From positions 62,001 to 126,000 of the forward strand of contig NZ_JAERRJ010000005.1 of assembly GCF_016741815.1 (NCBI RefSeq): 64,000 nucleotides of DNA, written 5' to 3'. Positions 8,907 through 17,288 of the stretch are shown in pieces; position 1 is the stretch's first letter; the number at the start of each line of letters is the position of its first letter. Origin of the DNA: Nocardia acididurans. GTDB taxonomy: Bacteria; Actinomycetota; Actinomycetes; Mycobacteriales; Mycobacteriaceae. The notes under the pieces were generated by a model. The model was given only the letters and a program-made list of their open reading frames with translations. It ran no database searches and had not been told where the DNA came from. A program made the position numbers and the translations under genes.

Positions 8907-10202
8907 TCACCTTTCGTTGTGCCGGGACGGTCCGTCTCCGGTGACCGGCGTGGATTTGGTTTCTTCGCACGGCTCCTCGTGCTGTTCGCCGAACGGGTCT
9001 GCCCAGCGCGCCACGCGTTCGGGCGCGAACCGCACCTGCCGCAGTTCGTCCTCGTCGACCAGCGCCCAGTGCAGGGCATGCCGGATCTCCTCGGCGTCGG
9101 CGTCGTTGACGAGGATCACCAGCGAGGTGTGCCGGTCACCGAAGTGCTCGTTCCAGCGCAGCGAGGCCATGACCCGGCGGGCCGGATCGGCGTCCTCGAG
9201 TTCCTCCTCGGTCATGGCCGCCAGCCAGCGGCCCGCGCCGCCGACCCGCAGACCGCCACCGGCGGATTCCAGCCACACCACATCCTCGGGCTGGGTGGCG
9301 AGCCAGACCCGGCCGCGCGCGCTGACCACGCCTTCGAGGAGGACGTCGATGGCCGAGTGCAGACGATCCGGATGGAACGGGCGGTCGGTATCGAACTCCA
9401 GGAGCACCACACCGCAGTCCGTCTCCAGCGGCGGCTGACCGCGCAGCAGCGGGCCGTGCGGGTCGAAACCGGTTCCGCGCCGGGCATTCTCCGGAATCCG
9501 GCCGAGCAGTTCGTCGAGTTCGCCGGCGTGCAGCGCCCCGGGTTCGCTCACCCAGGTGACCGCCGCCTGCGGTGCGAGCCGGGCCAGCACGGCCCCGGTC
9601 CGCATGCGCTCCACCGGATCGGCCCCGGCGTCGAAACCGACCAGCGCATCGGCGAATTCGACCTGCCCGACGGCCAGCTGCGCGATGGTCCGATCATCCT
9701 CGGCGGTGGCGTGCCCGCGGTCGGACAGCGTCTCGTCGCCCAGTGCGTCGGCCAGCCAGTCGCTGCCGTCCAGGCAGGTGAGCACGGCCTCGATGCGCAC
9801 ACTGCGCCCGGCCGGGCCGTCCACCCGGCCGACCACGCCGGTGACCACGACATCCGCGATGGCCTGGCACACGGCTTCCGCCTCGAAGACCGGGTCCAGC
9901 GCGAGCACGATGCGCCGCACCGAATCCCGTTCGGCGAGCAGGCACAGGTACGGCAGCAGGTCCGCGCGCAGCGTGCAGGACACACAGCCGTGCGCGAGTT
10001 CCAGCACGCTCATGCTCTCGCGGCCGTCGACCTGTACGAAGCGCCGCACCACGCCCTCGCGCAGTTCGGTCAGATCGTGGCGGACCACGACCGTGCCCGG
10101 TTCCGCGCCGAGCAGGTCGGCGGCGCGGCGGACGCCGTCGGCGGCGCGGCCGGGCAGGCCCGCGAGGAGTACGACGGGTTTGCGGCTGGATTCGGACACC
10201 AC
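8907..10202 (-). CDS. mrf: CobW/COG0523-family GTPase, Mrf-like (ribosome hibernation recruiting factor)
   Basis: 431-aa COG0523 GTPase. The nucleotide region starts [12 protein letters not shown] but lacks a textbook GxxxxGKS loop. The family metal motif reads [18 protein letters not shown] (CxxC-type, as in mycobacterial Mrf) instead of CxCC. A C-terminal CobW domain follows. In mycobacteria Mrf acts on ribosomes carrying zinc-free paralogues during zinc starvation, with the hibernation factor. GTG 10202 (or the adjacent GTG 10199) has AAAGGGG 7 nt upstream. It heads the leftward operon facing rpmB, with two Zur-like boxes between. Confidence 0.85.
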   Translation of the reverse strand: MVSESSRKPVVLLAGLPGRAADGVRRAADLLGAEPGTVVVRHDLTELREGVVRRFVQVDGRESMSVLELAHGCVSCTLRADLLPYLCLLAERDSVRRIVLALDPVFEAEAVCQAIADVVVTGVVGRVDGPAGRSVRIEAVLTCLDGSDWLADALGDETLSDRGHATAEDDRTIAQLAVGQVEFADALVGFDAGADPVERMRTGAVLARLAPQAAVTWVSEPGALHAGELDELLGRIPENARRGTGFDPHGPLLRGQPPLETDCGVVLLEFDTDRPFHPDRLHSAIDVLLEGVVSARGRVWLATQPEDVVWLESAGGGLRVGGAGRWLAAMTEEELEDADPARRVMASLRWNEHFGDRHTSLVILVNDADAEEIRHALHWALVDEDELRQVRFAPERVARWADPFGEQHEEPCEETKSTPVTGDGPSRHNER

Positions 10203-10214
10203 CGGGTACCCCTT

Positions 10215-10231
10215 TCGACAACGATTTCCAT
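10215..10231. promoter_or_regulatory. Zur-like operator 1
   Basis: 17-bp site containing GACAACGATTTCCAT, matching 14 of 17 positions of the second site at 10270-10286. Its form resembles the actinobacterial Zur box (GAAAAnnATTTTC). It lies about 13 bp from the mrf start, suited to repress the leftward operon. Confidence 0.6.
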
Positions 10232-10269
10232 TAACAGGAAACCGAGGGTACATTGTTCCCCGGTCGTTG

Positions 10270-10286
10270 TCGAAAACGATTGTCAT
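10270..10286. promoter_or_regulatory. Zur-like operator 2
   Basis: 17-bp site containing GAAAACGATTGTCAT, the better match to the Zur consensus, 30 bp before rpmB. With operator 1 it brackets the divergent promoters. Confidence 0.65.
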
Positions 10287-10315
10287 CTGCATCTAGAACT
10301 GGAAGGGAGTGGACC

Positions 10316-10552
10316 ATGTCGGCTATCTGCCAGGTCACCGGCCGCAAGCCGGGCTTCGGCAAGTCCGTGTCGCACTCGCACAAGCGGACCAACCGGCGCT
10401 GGGACCCGAACATCCAGCGCAAGACCTACTACCTGCCCAGCGAAGGCCGGCGCATCACGCTGACCGTCTCCGCCAAGGGCATCAAGACCATCGACCGCGA
10501 CGGCATCGAGGCGGTCGTCGCCCGGCTGCGCGCCCGCGGCGAGAAGATCTGA
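10316..10552 (+). CDS. rpmB: 50S ribosomal protein L28, zinc-independent form
   Basis: 78-aa bL28: [20 protein letters not shown], then [20 protein letters not shown]. It lacks the second cysteine of the zinc-binding CxxC (CQVT here, against CxxC in the zinc form). ATG 10316 follows GGAAGGGAG. First gene of the rightward L28-L33-S14-S18 operon, the standard zinc-starvation set of actinobacteria. Confidence 0.95.
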   Translation: MSAICQVTGRKPGFGKSVSHSHKRTNRRWDPNIQRKTYYLPSEGRRITLTVSAKGIKTIDRDGIEAVVARLRARGEKI

Positions 10553-10563
10553 AGGAGTAACCG

Positions 10564-10734
10564 ATGGCATCGAAATCGACCGAACTCCGGCCCATCGTGA
10601 AGCTCGTCTCCACGGCCGGCACCGGCTACACCTACGTCACCCGCAAGAACCGGCGCAACGATCCCGACCGCATGGTGCTGCGCAAGTACGACCCCGTCAT
10701 CCGCAAGCACGTCGACTTCAAGGAATCCCGCTGA
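10564..10734 (+). CDS. rpmG: 50S ribosomal protein L33, zinc-independent form
   Basis: 56-aa bL33: [20 protein letters not shown], then [20 protein letters not shown]. All four zinc-ligand cysteines of the C+ form are absent. ATG 10564 lies 11 bp after rpmB with a GAAGGAG ribosome site; the TGA is one base before the S14 start. Confidence 0.95.
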   Translation: MASKSTELRPIVKLVSTAGTGYTYVTRKNRRNDPDRMVLRKYDPVIRKHVDFKESR

Positions 10735-10735
10735 C

Positions 10736-11041
10736 ATGGCCAAGAAGTCGAAGATCGCGAAAAACGAACAGCGCAGGGAGATCGTGGCCCGGTGGGCCGA
10801 GAAGCGTGCGGAACTGAAGGAACTCATCCGCAAGCCCACCACCTCCGACGAGGATCGCGCCGCAGCTCAGACCGCCCTGCAGAAGCTCCCGCGCGATGCC
10901 AGTCCGGTACGATTGCGCAATCGGGACGCCGCGGACGGACGCCCGCGTGGTCATCTCCGGAAGTTCGGACTCTCGCGAGTGCGCGTGCGCGAGATGGCTC
11001 ACCGGGGGGAACTGCCCGGTGTGCACAAATCGAGCTGGTAA
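10736..11041 (+). CDS. rpsN: 30S ribosomal protein S14, long zinc-independent form
   Basis: 101-aa uS14 of the long type without CxxC zinc fingers: [20 protein letters not shown] at the start and [20 protein letters not shown] at the end. It starts one base after the L33 stop, so translation is probably coupled. The paralogue in the main ribosomal operon, outside this window, would be the short zinc-binding form. Confidence 0.95.
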   Translation: MAKKSKIAKNEQRREIVARWAEKRAELKELIRKPTTSDEDRAAAQTALQKLPRDASPVRLRNRDAADGRPRGHLRKFGLSRVRVREMAHRGELPGVHKSSW

Positions 11042-11075
11042 GCATCCACGATCTCGTGAGTAAGGAACCGCTGAC

Positions 11076-11330
11076 ATGGCAGTGAAGCGAGCACCGTCGA
11101 AGAAGGTCCGTGCCGAGCAGGCCCGCCGCCCGAAGAAGAACCCGTTGATCGCCGCCGGCGTCGAAACCGTCGACTACAAGGACGTGAACCTGCTCCGCAC
11201 GTTCATCTCCGACCGCGGCAAGATCCGCAGCCGCCGCGTGACGGGCCTGACCCCGCAGCAGCAGCGCCAGGTCGCCGTCGCCGTGAAGAACGCCCGCGAA
11301 ATGGCACTGCTCCCCTTCACGAGCCGGTAG
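11076..11330 (+). CDS. rpsR: 30S ribosomal protein S18, zinc-independent form
   Basis: 84-aa bS18: core [19 protein letters not shown], then [20 protein letters not shown]. The usual N-terminal Cys ligands are missing. Last gene of the rightward operon; a strong terminator follows at 11367. Confidence 0.95.
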   Translation: MAVKRAPSKKVRAEQARRPKKNPLIAAGVETVDYKDVNLLRTFISDRGKIRSRRVTGLTPQQQRQVAVAVKNAREMALLPFTSR

Positions 11331-11366
11331 CGGCTCGCGAAACTCCCCACCGGGACACGAAATCGA

Positions 11367-11400
11367 AAGGGCCCCCGACGCTTACGCATCGGGGGCCCTT
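11367..11400 (+). terminator. Terminator of the L28-S18 operon
   Basis: Perfect 12-bp stem AAGGGCCCCCGA / TCGGGGGCCCTT with a 10-nt loop, 36 bp after rpsR. Confidence 0.85.
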
Positions 11401-11429
11401 CGCCGTGGAGAGGGGCAACTCTCGTGACT

Positions 11430-11458
11430 CTCAGGGGCTTCGCCCCCGAACCCCCAGG
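11430..11458 (+). repeat. 29-bp dispersed repeat, copy 1
   Basis: Sequence CTCAGGGGCTTCGCCCCCGA followed by ACCCCCAGG. An identical copy lies on the opposite strand at 27862-27890. The core GGGGCTTCGCCCC forms a small hairpin. Both copies sit just downstream of genes. Confidence 0.8.
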
Positions 11459-11574
11459 AAGAGGAGGCGCGGCGGCCCACACCCCGAACTCAGGAAGAGG
11501 AGGTGGGGAGGGCGCGCCCCGAACTACCGGTTGAGGTGTTGAGCGAGGCGCTTCGGGACCGCGCTGCCGGTCGA

Positions 11575-12780
11575 TCAGGCGACGGCCGCGGCGAGTGGGG
11601 GCGGTTCGGGTGCGGGCTCGGAATCCTTGTGGCGCAGGGGGTATGCCGCCGCGGTGGCCAGCAGGCCGGTCAGTGCCAGGGCGGCGGAGGCCCAGCCGAT
11701 GGATGCCAGGCCATGGGCGGTGATGAGGAGACCGGCGAGGGCGGGGCCGATGATGATGCCGATATTGAAGGCGGTGATGTTGCCTGCGCCGGCGAGGTTG
11801 GGGCTCGCGGCGGCGAGGGTGAAGACGCGGACGTTCACGGCGGGGTTGGTCAGGAAGGCGAAGAACTGTTGTGCGGCGGCCAGCAGGATCACCGGGATCG
11901 GTTCGGCGGCAACGAGAAGCAGCAGGAGTGAGGCCACGGCCGCGCCGGTGTAGCCGACCGCGAGGGTGGTGAAGGGGTGGCGGTCGGCGACGCGGCCGCC
12001 GACGATCAGGCCCGCCAGCGAACCGATGCCCGAAATCACGAGAGCCACAGGGATCCAGCCTGCCGGGATGCCTGCGACCACCACCAGCAGGGCGCCCAGG
12101 TAGGTGAAGGTTGCCACGCCCTGACCGGAGGACATGGCCGTCGCGACGTAGGCCAGCCAAAGTCGCGGGTTGGCGATCACGGCGAGCTCCTTGCGCAGGC
12201 TGGGCGGAGCGGCCTGTGAACGGCGCTGCGCCGGAATCGTCGCCAGAATTGCCGCCGCGGAGAGAACTGTCAGGGCTACTACGACCCATACCGTTGTGCG
12301 CCAGCCGAATTCGTTGCCTATTGCCGTACCCGCCGGGACCCCGAGCACGGTGGCGATGGTGAGTCCGCCTGCCACGATGGACAGGGCGCGGCCCTTGGCG
12401 TCGGGTGGCACCAGGCCGATGACGGTGACCGCCGAGACCACCCAGAAGCCCGCGTAGACAACGGCTCCCAGCACCCGGGTGGCCATGAGCGTGCCATAGG
12501 TCGGAGCCAGCGCACCCGCGATGTGGGTGACCGCGAAGGCCGCCAGGAAGATCAGCATGGCGCGGCGGCGAGGCCAGCGCAGGGTGGCGACGGTGAGCAG
12601 AGGCGCGCCGACCGCCATACCGACCGCGAAGCCCGAGGCGAGCAGGCCCGCGTCGGAGACGGAGACGTTCAGGTCGGCGGCGATATCGGGGAGCAGGCCG
12701 GAGAGCATGAGCTCGGAGGTGCCCTGGGCGAAGATCGCTGCCGCCAGGGCGTAGACGGACAGCGGAATGGGTTGCCTCAC
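11575..12780 (-). CDS. MFS drug efflux transporter, Cmx/CmrA-like
   Basis: 401-aa, 12-segment major facilitator. The N-terminus resembles Cmx/CmrA chloramphenicol exporters: PLSVYALAAAIFAQGTSELM, LLPDIAADLNVSVSDAGLLA and the loop motif LTVATLRWPRRRAM. It would export a hydrophobic drug by proton antiport; the real substrate is unknown. GTG 12780 has AGGAG 7 nt upstream; an upstream ATG at 12846 would cross the operator. It lies 83 bp downstream of the TetR gene on the same strand, with its own operator at 12795. Confidence 0.85.
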   Translation of the reverse strand: MRQPIPLSVYALAAAIFAQGTSELMLSGLLPDIAADLNVSVSDAGLLASGFAVGMAVGAPLLTVATLRWPRRRAMLIFLAAFAVTHIAGALAPTYGTLMATRVLGAVVYAGFWVVSAVTVIGLVPPDAKGRALSIVAGGLTIATVLGVPAGTAIGNEFGWRTTVWVVVALTVLSAAAILATIPAQRRSQAAPPSLRKELAVIANPRLWLAYVATAMSSGQGVATFTYLGALLVVVAGIPAGWIPVALVISGIGSLAGLIVGGRVADRHPFTTLAVGYTGAAVASLLLLLVAAEPIPVILLAAAQQFFAFLTNPAVNVRVFTLAAASPNLAGAGNITAFNIGIIIGPALAGLLITAHGLASIGWASAALALTGLLATAAAYPLRHKDSEPAPEPPPLAAAVA

Positions 12781-12794
12781 TGCGGATCTCCTAC

Positions 12795-12818
12795 GTTTTG
12801 TATCGTTCTGTACAAAAC
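12795..12818. promoter_or_regulatory. TetR operator before the MFS gene
   Basis: Perfect 8-bp arms GTTTTGTA and TACAAAAC around an 8-nt spacer. It is 14 bp from the MFS start and matches 19 of 24 positions with a site before the TetR gene. Confidence 0.75.
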
Positions 12819-12863
12819 ATGGGCAAGCGAGAAGACCTGTGCCCATGCGAGGGAATACGTGGA

Positions 12864-13439
12864 TCAGAGGGCGGCCATTGCCACCTCGGCGATGGCGCGA
12901 AGGGTGCGGCGGTCGCCGCCGCAGCGCGCGGTCACACTGATTCCGGCGAGCGTCGCGTTGATGAACTCGGCGACATCACCCGGGGCGCGATCGCGGGACA
13001 ACTCCCCCGCCCGCTGCCCGGCGGCCACCACATCGCGGATCGCGGTGGCGCGCAGTTCGTTGTCCGCGCGCAGTAGTTCGTCGACTTCGCTGTCACGCGC
13101 ACTGCATTCGGTCACGGTGTTGACCGCGAGACATCCGTCCCGCCCGGCCTCCACCGCCATGTCGACCGCATGCTCCAGCACGGCGCGCAAGCGCTGCGGT
13201 GCGGGCGAATCCGCCTGCAGCAGTTCGAGATACATTCCCGTGCGCCATCGCGTATACCGCGTCAACGCCTGCAGGAACAGCGCGTGCTTGCTCTGAAATG
13301 TGTTGTAGATACTGCTGCGCCGCAGGCCGGTGGCGGTGCACAGCTGCTCGGTGGACGTGGCCTCGTACCCGGTCGCCCAGAACTGCCGCATGGCGGCGTC
13401 CAGCGCACGGTCCTCGTCGAACTCCCTGGGCCTCGGCAT
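12864..13439 (-). CDS. TetR/AcrR-family repressor
   Basis: 191-aa TetR protein. The N-terminal HTH reads TSTEQLCTATGLRRSSIYNT with FQSKHALFLQALTRY after it; the C-terminal domain ends in a TetR_C-type bundle with GRDGCLAVNTV. Matching 24-bp operators before this gene and before the MFS gene imply that it represses both and is relieved by a drug-like ligand. ATG 13439 is the natural family start (MPRPREFDEDRAL). Confidence 0.9.
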   Translation of the reverse strand: MPRPREFDEDRALDAAMRQFWATGYEATSTEQLCTATGLRRSSIYNTFQSKHALFLQALTRYTRWRTGMYLELLQADSPAPQRLRAVLEHAVDMAVEAGRDGCLAVNTVTECSARDSEVDELLRADNELRATAIRDVVAAGQRAGELSRDRAPGDVAEFINATLAGISVTARCGGDRRTLRAIAEVAMAAL

Positions 13440-13455
13440 ACGGCTACCGTAGCAC

Positions 13456-13479
13456 GTTTTGGATAGGTCAGTACAATAC
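13456..13479. promoter_or_regulatory. TetR operator before the tetR gene
   Basis: Imperfect repeat GTTTTGGAT...AGTACAATAC of the same length and layout as the 12795 site (19/24 identical), 17 bp before the TetR start. It indicates autoregulation. Confidence 0.65.
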
Positions 13480-13503
13480 CGTGCTTCCGGCCTGAAATAC
13501 GAA

Positions 13504-13533
13504 GCGGCCCCGGCACTTTCGCGCCGGGGCCGC
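13504..13533. terminator. Terminator after the lectin/LysM gene
   Basis: 11-bp stem GCGGCCCCGGC / GCCGGGGCCGC with an 8-nt loop, 18 bp beyond the stop of the leftward lectin gene. Confidence 0.75.
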
Positions 13534-13550
13534 CCATTGCCTGCCGTCCC

Positions 13551-14114
13551 CTACGGGATGGTCAGCACCTGACCCGGCTGGATGTTGTCCGGGTTGTCGA
13601 TGCCACTGGCATTCGCGATGTCGTGGTAGCGGTTGCCGTCACCGTAGAAGCGCTCGGCGATCGCCCACAGGGTGTCGCCCGGCTCGACCGTGTAGGTCTG
13701 CGCGGCGGGCGGCGGCGGGGGAACCTCTTCCTGCACGGCGGCGGCCTGGGTGACCGGCTCCGGAGCGGGCAGCGGGTTGTCGGTGTTGGTGCCCGAGGAC
13801 CACAGCGCGGACCCGTCGGAGCCGTACAGCACGACATTGCGATCGGCCTGCACGACCAGGCGATCGGCGCTCTTGCCGTTGGTCTCGGTGGACCATGCGG
13901 CGCTGCCATCGCCCTTGTACACCACGAAGTTTCCGTCGTCCTGCAGGACCGCGCGGTTGACGCCCTGACCGTGGGTGAGGGTGGACCACACCACATTGCC
14001 ATCGGGCTCGGACAGCACGAGGTTGCCGTCATCTTGCAGAGTCAGGGAGTAAGCGCCGCCTTGGAGCGCCTCTCCGAGACCGAGTTGTTCGCCGACTTTC
14101 AACGAGTCGCCCAC
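13551..14114 (-). CDS. B-type (bulb) lectin plus LysM protein
   Basis: 187-aa two-domain protein. Residues ~1-110 form a bulb-type mannose-binding lectin with three degenerate QxDxNxVxY sites: LQDDGNLVLS, LQDDGNFVVY and VQADRNVVLY. A Pro-rich linker (EEVPPPPPAAQ) leads to a LysM domain (YTVEPGDTLWAIAERFYGDG to QPGQVLTIP). LysM binds peptidoglycan, so it may dock mannosylated ligands on the wall. No signal peptide is visible, so export would need a non-classical route. Such lectin-LysM proteins occur in actinobacteria; function is inferred. Confidence 0.85.
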   Translation of the reverse strand: MGDSLKVGEQLGLGEALQGGAYSLTLQDDGNLVLSEPDGNVVWSTLTHGQGVNRAVLQDDGNFVVYKGDGSAAWSTETNGKSADRLVVQADRNVVLYGSDGSALWSSGTNTDNPLPAPEPVTQAAAVQEEVPPPPPAAQTYTVEPGDTLWAIAERFYGDGNRYHDIANASGIDNPDNIQPGQVLTIP

Positions 14115-14288
14115 GGTGGGTCCTTTCCGGAGGGGGGATCATCAGATAAAGCCGATGGCACAGAACTGCATTCGCCAACTTGGTTCGAGGTTACCGACCC
14201 GGCGCCGGTCCGCGTAGGGATTCCCCGGTGAGTCCCCGGATAATTTGGCTCACGGTCGCTGAAAGTTCGCCACAGCGTTATATCTACG

Positions 14289-14300
14289 CCGACCGGTCGG
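14289..14300. promoter_or_regulatory. 12-bp palindrome before the lipoprotein gene
   Basis: CCGACCGGTCGG is a perfect palindrome 18 bp before the ATG of the lipoprotein gene. It could be an operator half or full site; in GC-rich DNA chance occurrence is possible. Confidence 0.3.
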
Positions 14301-14318
14301 ACCGTTAGGGTTGAAACC

Positions 14319-14789
14319 ATGTACAGGATTCGGGCGCGCCGCCTCATGATCACCTCCGGCATCGCACTGCTGGCCGTGGGGCTAGCGGCCTGTGGCGACT
14401 CGGAAAACGGTGCAAATCAGACGAAATCGACAACTGCGGCACCGATCACCACCACCGCGGCGCCCGATCCCACCGAGGCGCCGTCGAGCCAACTCGGCCG
14501 CCCGTTCACCGCGGACCCCACCATCGTGAACGCGCGCGCCACCACCTTCGACAGCTGGACCCTCGTCGCCCCCGACAAGATCGCCGTCAACTTCCAGACC
14601 GGCTCACCCGCCTGCTACGGCGTGGACGCCACCACCACCGAGACCGACAAGACCGTCACCGTCGAACTGCGCGTGGGCACCCGCGCCGACGCCGTCGGCA
14701 AGATGTGCACCCAGGAAGCCGTCTTCGGCAGCCTCGAAATCCAGCTGAAGTCGCCCCTCGGCGACCGAAAAGTCCTCAGCGCCAAGTAG
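14319..14789 (+). CDS. Predicted lipoprotein of unknown function
   Basis: 156-aa secreted lipoprotein. The signal peptide (RRLMITSGIALLAVGL) ends in the lipobox LAAC, with Cys ~25 as the lipidated residue. A Thr/Ala/Pro-rich linker (about 32-60) precedes a compact domain with two cysteines (ACYGVDATTTETDK and KMCTQEAVFG), probably a disulfide. I do not recognise the domain. It is transcribed divergently from the lectin gene. Confidence 0.8.
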   Translation: MYRIRARRLMITSGIALLAVGLAACGDSENGANQTKSTTAAPITTTAAPDPTEAPSSQLGRPFTADPTIVNARATTFDSWTLVAPDKIAVNFQTGSPACYGVDATTTETDKTVTVELRVGTRADAVGKMCTQEAVFGSLEIQLKSPLGDRKVLSAK

Positions 14790-14797
14790 ACAGCACA

Positions 14798-14827
14798 GGG
14801 CCGGTGTTCCGAACGGAACACCGGCCC
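14798..14827. terminator. Bidirectional terminator, lipoprotein/purH
   Basis: 13-bp perfect stem GGGCCGGTGTTCC / GGAACACCGGCCC with a GAAC loop between convergent genes. Confidence 0.85.
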
Positions 14828-14840
14828 CGGAAATTCTCGC

Positions 14841-16424
14841 CTAGTGGGCGAAGTGGCGCGAACCCGTCAGGTAGAGGGTGACGCCCGCCTCGCGGCACAG
14901 TTCGATGGTGTCCTTGTCGCGGATGGAACCACCCGGCTGGACGATGGCGCGAACACCCGCGGCGACCAGGATCTGCGGACCGTCCGAGAACGGGAAGAAC
15001 GCGTCCGAGGCCGCGACCGAACCCTTGGCCCGCTCACCGGCGCGGTCGACCGCCAGCTTGCAGGAGTCGACGCGATTGACCTGGCCCATGCCGACACCGA
15101 CGGCAGCGCCGTCGTCGGCCAGCAGGATGGCGTTGGACTTCACCGAACGGCATGCGCGCCACGCGAATTCGAGATCGCGCAGGGTGGCCTCGTCGGCGGC
15201 CTCACCGGCGGCGAGAGTCCAGTTGGCGGGGGAATCGCCCTCGGCGTCGAGGATGTCGCGCTCCTGCAGCAGCACGCCGCCACTGACCGGACGCAGTTCC
15301 GGACCCTTGCGCTGGGCGGGCTCGGCGACCAGGACGCGCACATTCTTCTTGCGCTGCAACACTTCCACCGCACCCGGCGCGTAAGCGGGGGCCACGATGA
15401 CCTCGGTGAAGATCTCCGCGACCTGCTCGGCCATCTCGACCGACACCTCACGGTTGGCCGCGATCACGCCGCCGTACGCCGAAACCGGGTCGGTGGCATG
15501 GGCTTTGCGATGCGCCTCGGCGATATCCGCGCCGACCGCCACGCCACACGGGTTGGCGTGCTTGATGACCGCCACGGCGGGCGCGTCGAAGTCGTAGGCG
15601 GCACGCCAGGCGGCGTCGGCGTCGGTGTAGTTGTTGTACGACATCTCCTTGCCGTGCAACTGCTTCGCCTGCGCCAGACCGGCTTTCCCGGCCTCGCCGG
15701 TGTACAGCGCGGCGGCCTGATGCGGGTTCTCGCCGTAGCGCAGGATGTCCTCGCGGTTCCAGGTCGCGCCGATCCACTCCGGGAACTGCTGCGGCGCTTC
15801 GGCTTCCGGCTCCGCAGCCGCGGCGGCGGGCGACGCGACGCTGGTCATCCAGCTGGCGACGGCCACATCGTAGGTGGCGGTGTGCTGGAAAGCCTTGGCG
15901 GCCAAGGCCGTCCGCTGTGCGAAGGTGAATCCGCCGGCCTGCACGGCCGCGATCACCTCGGCGTAGTCACCGGTGTTGACGACCACGGCGACCGACGGGT
16001 GGTTCTTGGCGGCGGCGCGCACCATGGAGGGGCCGCCGATGTCGATCTGCTCGACGCACTCGTCGATGGACGCGCCCGAGGCGACGGTCGCGGTGAACGG
16101 GTAGAGGTTCACCACCACCAGCTGGAAGGCTTCGACCCCGAGTTCGACGAGCTGATCGAGGTGCTCGTCCTTGCGGGTGTCGGCGAGGATGCCGGCGTGC
16201 ACGCGCGGGTGCAGGGTCTTGACGCGGCCGTCCAGGGTCTCCGGGAAACCGGTCAGGTCTTCCACCTTGGTGACCGGGATACCGGCGTCGGCGATCTTGC
16301 CGGCGGTCGAGCCGGTCGAGACCAGCTCCACGCCCGCATTGTGCAGACCGGTGGCCAGTTCGATCAGACCGGTCTTGTCGTAGACGCTTACGAGGGCCCG
16401 CTTGATCGGCTTGCGTTCACTCAC
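14841..16424 (-). CDS. purH: Bifunctional AICAR transformylase / IMP cyclohydrolase
   Basis: 527-aa PurH, catalysing the last two steps of IMP synthesis. The N-terminal cyclohydrolase (MGS-like) domain starts [20 protein letters not shown], and the C-terminal formyltransferase carries [20 protein letters not shown] and the final [20 protein letters not shown]. Length is normal. The start GTG overlaps the purN stop as GTGA, so purN-purH is one translationally coupled operon; the terminator is at 14798. Confidence 0.97.
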   Translation of the reverse strand: MSERKPIKRALVSVYDKTGLIELATGLHNAGVELVSTGSTAGKIADAGIPVTKVEDLTGFPETLDGRVKTLHPRVHAGILADTRKDEHLDQLVELGVEAFQLVVVNLYPFTATVASGASIDECVEQIDIGGPSMVRAAAKNHPSVAVVVNTGDYAEVIAAVQAGGFTFAQRTALAAKAFQHTATYDVAVASWMTSVASPAAAAAEPEAEAPQQFPEWIGATWNREDILRYGENPHQAAALYTGEAGKAGLAQAKQLHGKEMSYNNYTDADAAWRAAYDFDAPAVAVIKHANPCGVAVGADIAEAHRKAHATDPVSAYGGVIAANREVSVEMAEQVAEIFTEVIVAPAYAPGAVEVLQRKKNVRVLVAEPAQRKGPELRPVSGGVLLQERDILDAEGDSPANWTLAAGEAADEATLRDLEFAWRACRSVKSNAILLADDGAAVGVGMGQVNRVDSCKLAVDRAGERAKGSVAASDAFFPFSDGPQILVAAGVRAIVQPGGSIRDKDTIELCREAGVTLYLTGSRHFAH

Positions 16425-17077
16425 CGGAGAACTCGCTCATCAGGGATAACTGCCTTTCGTCCATCGGAGATGATGCCTCGGTTCGCGACGGCCGCGACGG
16501 TCTCCGCCAGCAGCCTCCGCTCCACGACCTTGATGCGTTCGTGCAGGGTGGACTCGTCGTCCTCGGGCTCGATCACGACCGCCTCCTGCGCGAGGATCGG
16601 CCCGGTGTCGACACCCGCGTCCACCAGGTGCACGGTGGAACCGGTGACCCGCACGCCGTACGCCAGCGCGTCCCGCACCCCGTGCGCGCCCGGGAACGCG
16701 GGCAGCAGCGCGGGATGGGTGTTGATGATGCGACCGCCGAAGCGATCCAGGAACTTCGGGCCCAGAATCTTCATGAAGCCCGCCGACACCACCAGATCGG
16801 GGGCGAAAGCCGACACGATCTCGGTGAGCGCGTGATCCCATTCGGCGCGGCCCTCGAAATCACCCAGCGCCACCTTGAACGACGAGACGTCGAAGGCTTC
16901 CGCGTGGTCGGTGGCCGCGCAGTCGCGATCCACGCCGACGGCGACGACCTGCGCCGGATAACCCGGCGCGCGAGTGGCTTCGAGCAGCGAACGCAGCAGC
17001 GAACCGGTACCGGAGGCCAGCACCACGACGGTCGCGGGCGCGGTCGGCGGTAGCAGCTGGGCGGGCGTGGGCGTCAG
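16421..17077 (-). CDS. purN: Phosphoribosylglycinamide formyltransferase
   Basis: PurN transfers formyl from 10-formyl-THF to GAR. Core: [30 protein letters not shown] and catalytic [20 protein letters not shown] with [12 protein letters not shown]. The start is a problem. GTG 17026 would cut into the first beta strand. Codon CTG 17077 has GGAG exactly 7 nt upstream and gives the N-terminus [21 protein letters not shown], matching the length of relatives, so a CTG start is preferred (218 aa). No ATG, GTG or TTG fits better. Confidence 0.9.
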   Translation of the reverse strand: MTPTPAQLLPPTAPATVVVLASGTGSLLRSLLEATRAPGYPAQVVAVGVDRDCAATDHAEAFDVSSFKVALGDFEGRAEWDHALTEIVSAFAPDLVVSAGFMKILGPKFLDRFGGRIINTHPALLPAFPGAHGVRDALAYGVRVTGSTVHLVDAGVDTGPILAQEAVVIEPEDDESTLHERIKVVERRLLAETVAAVANRGIISDGRKAVIPDERVLR

Positions 17078-17288
17078 CGCACTACTCCTGTGTCTGGGAG
17101 CGGGAAGGAATCAGCGGGAGCATGCCCGCCGCCCTAAAGACTAGCTACCGCCCGATCACGCGCTGCAGCCCGCCTCCCCGCGCCTTCAGCGCCCGGCACG
17201 GCACCGTGATCGATCGCACACGCGTGCCGGCGGTTGTGAGCGAACCCGATTTCGCTCGCACCCGGCGAGTCACCCGGTCCTCTCGAAA

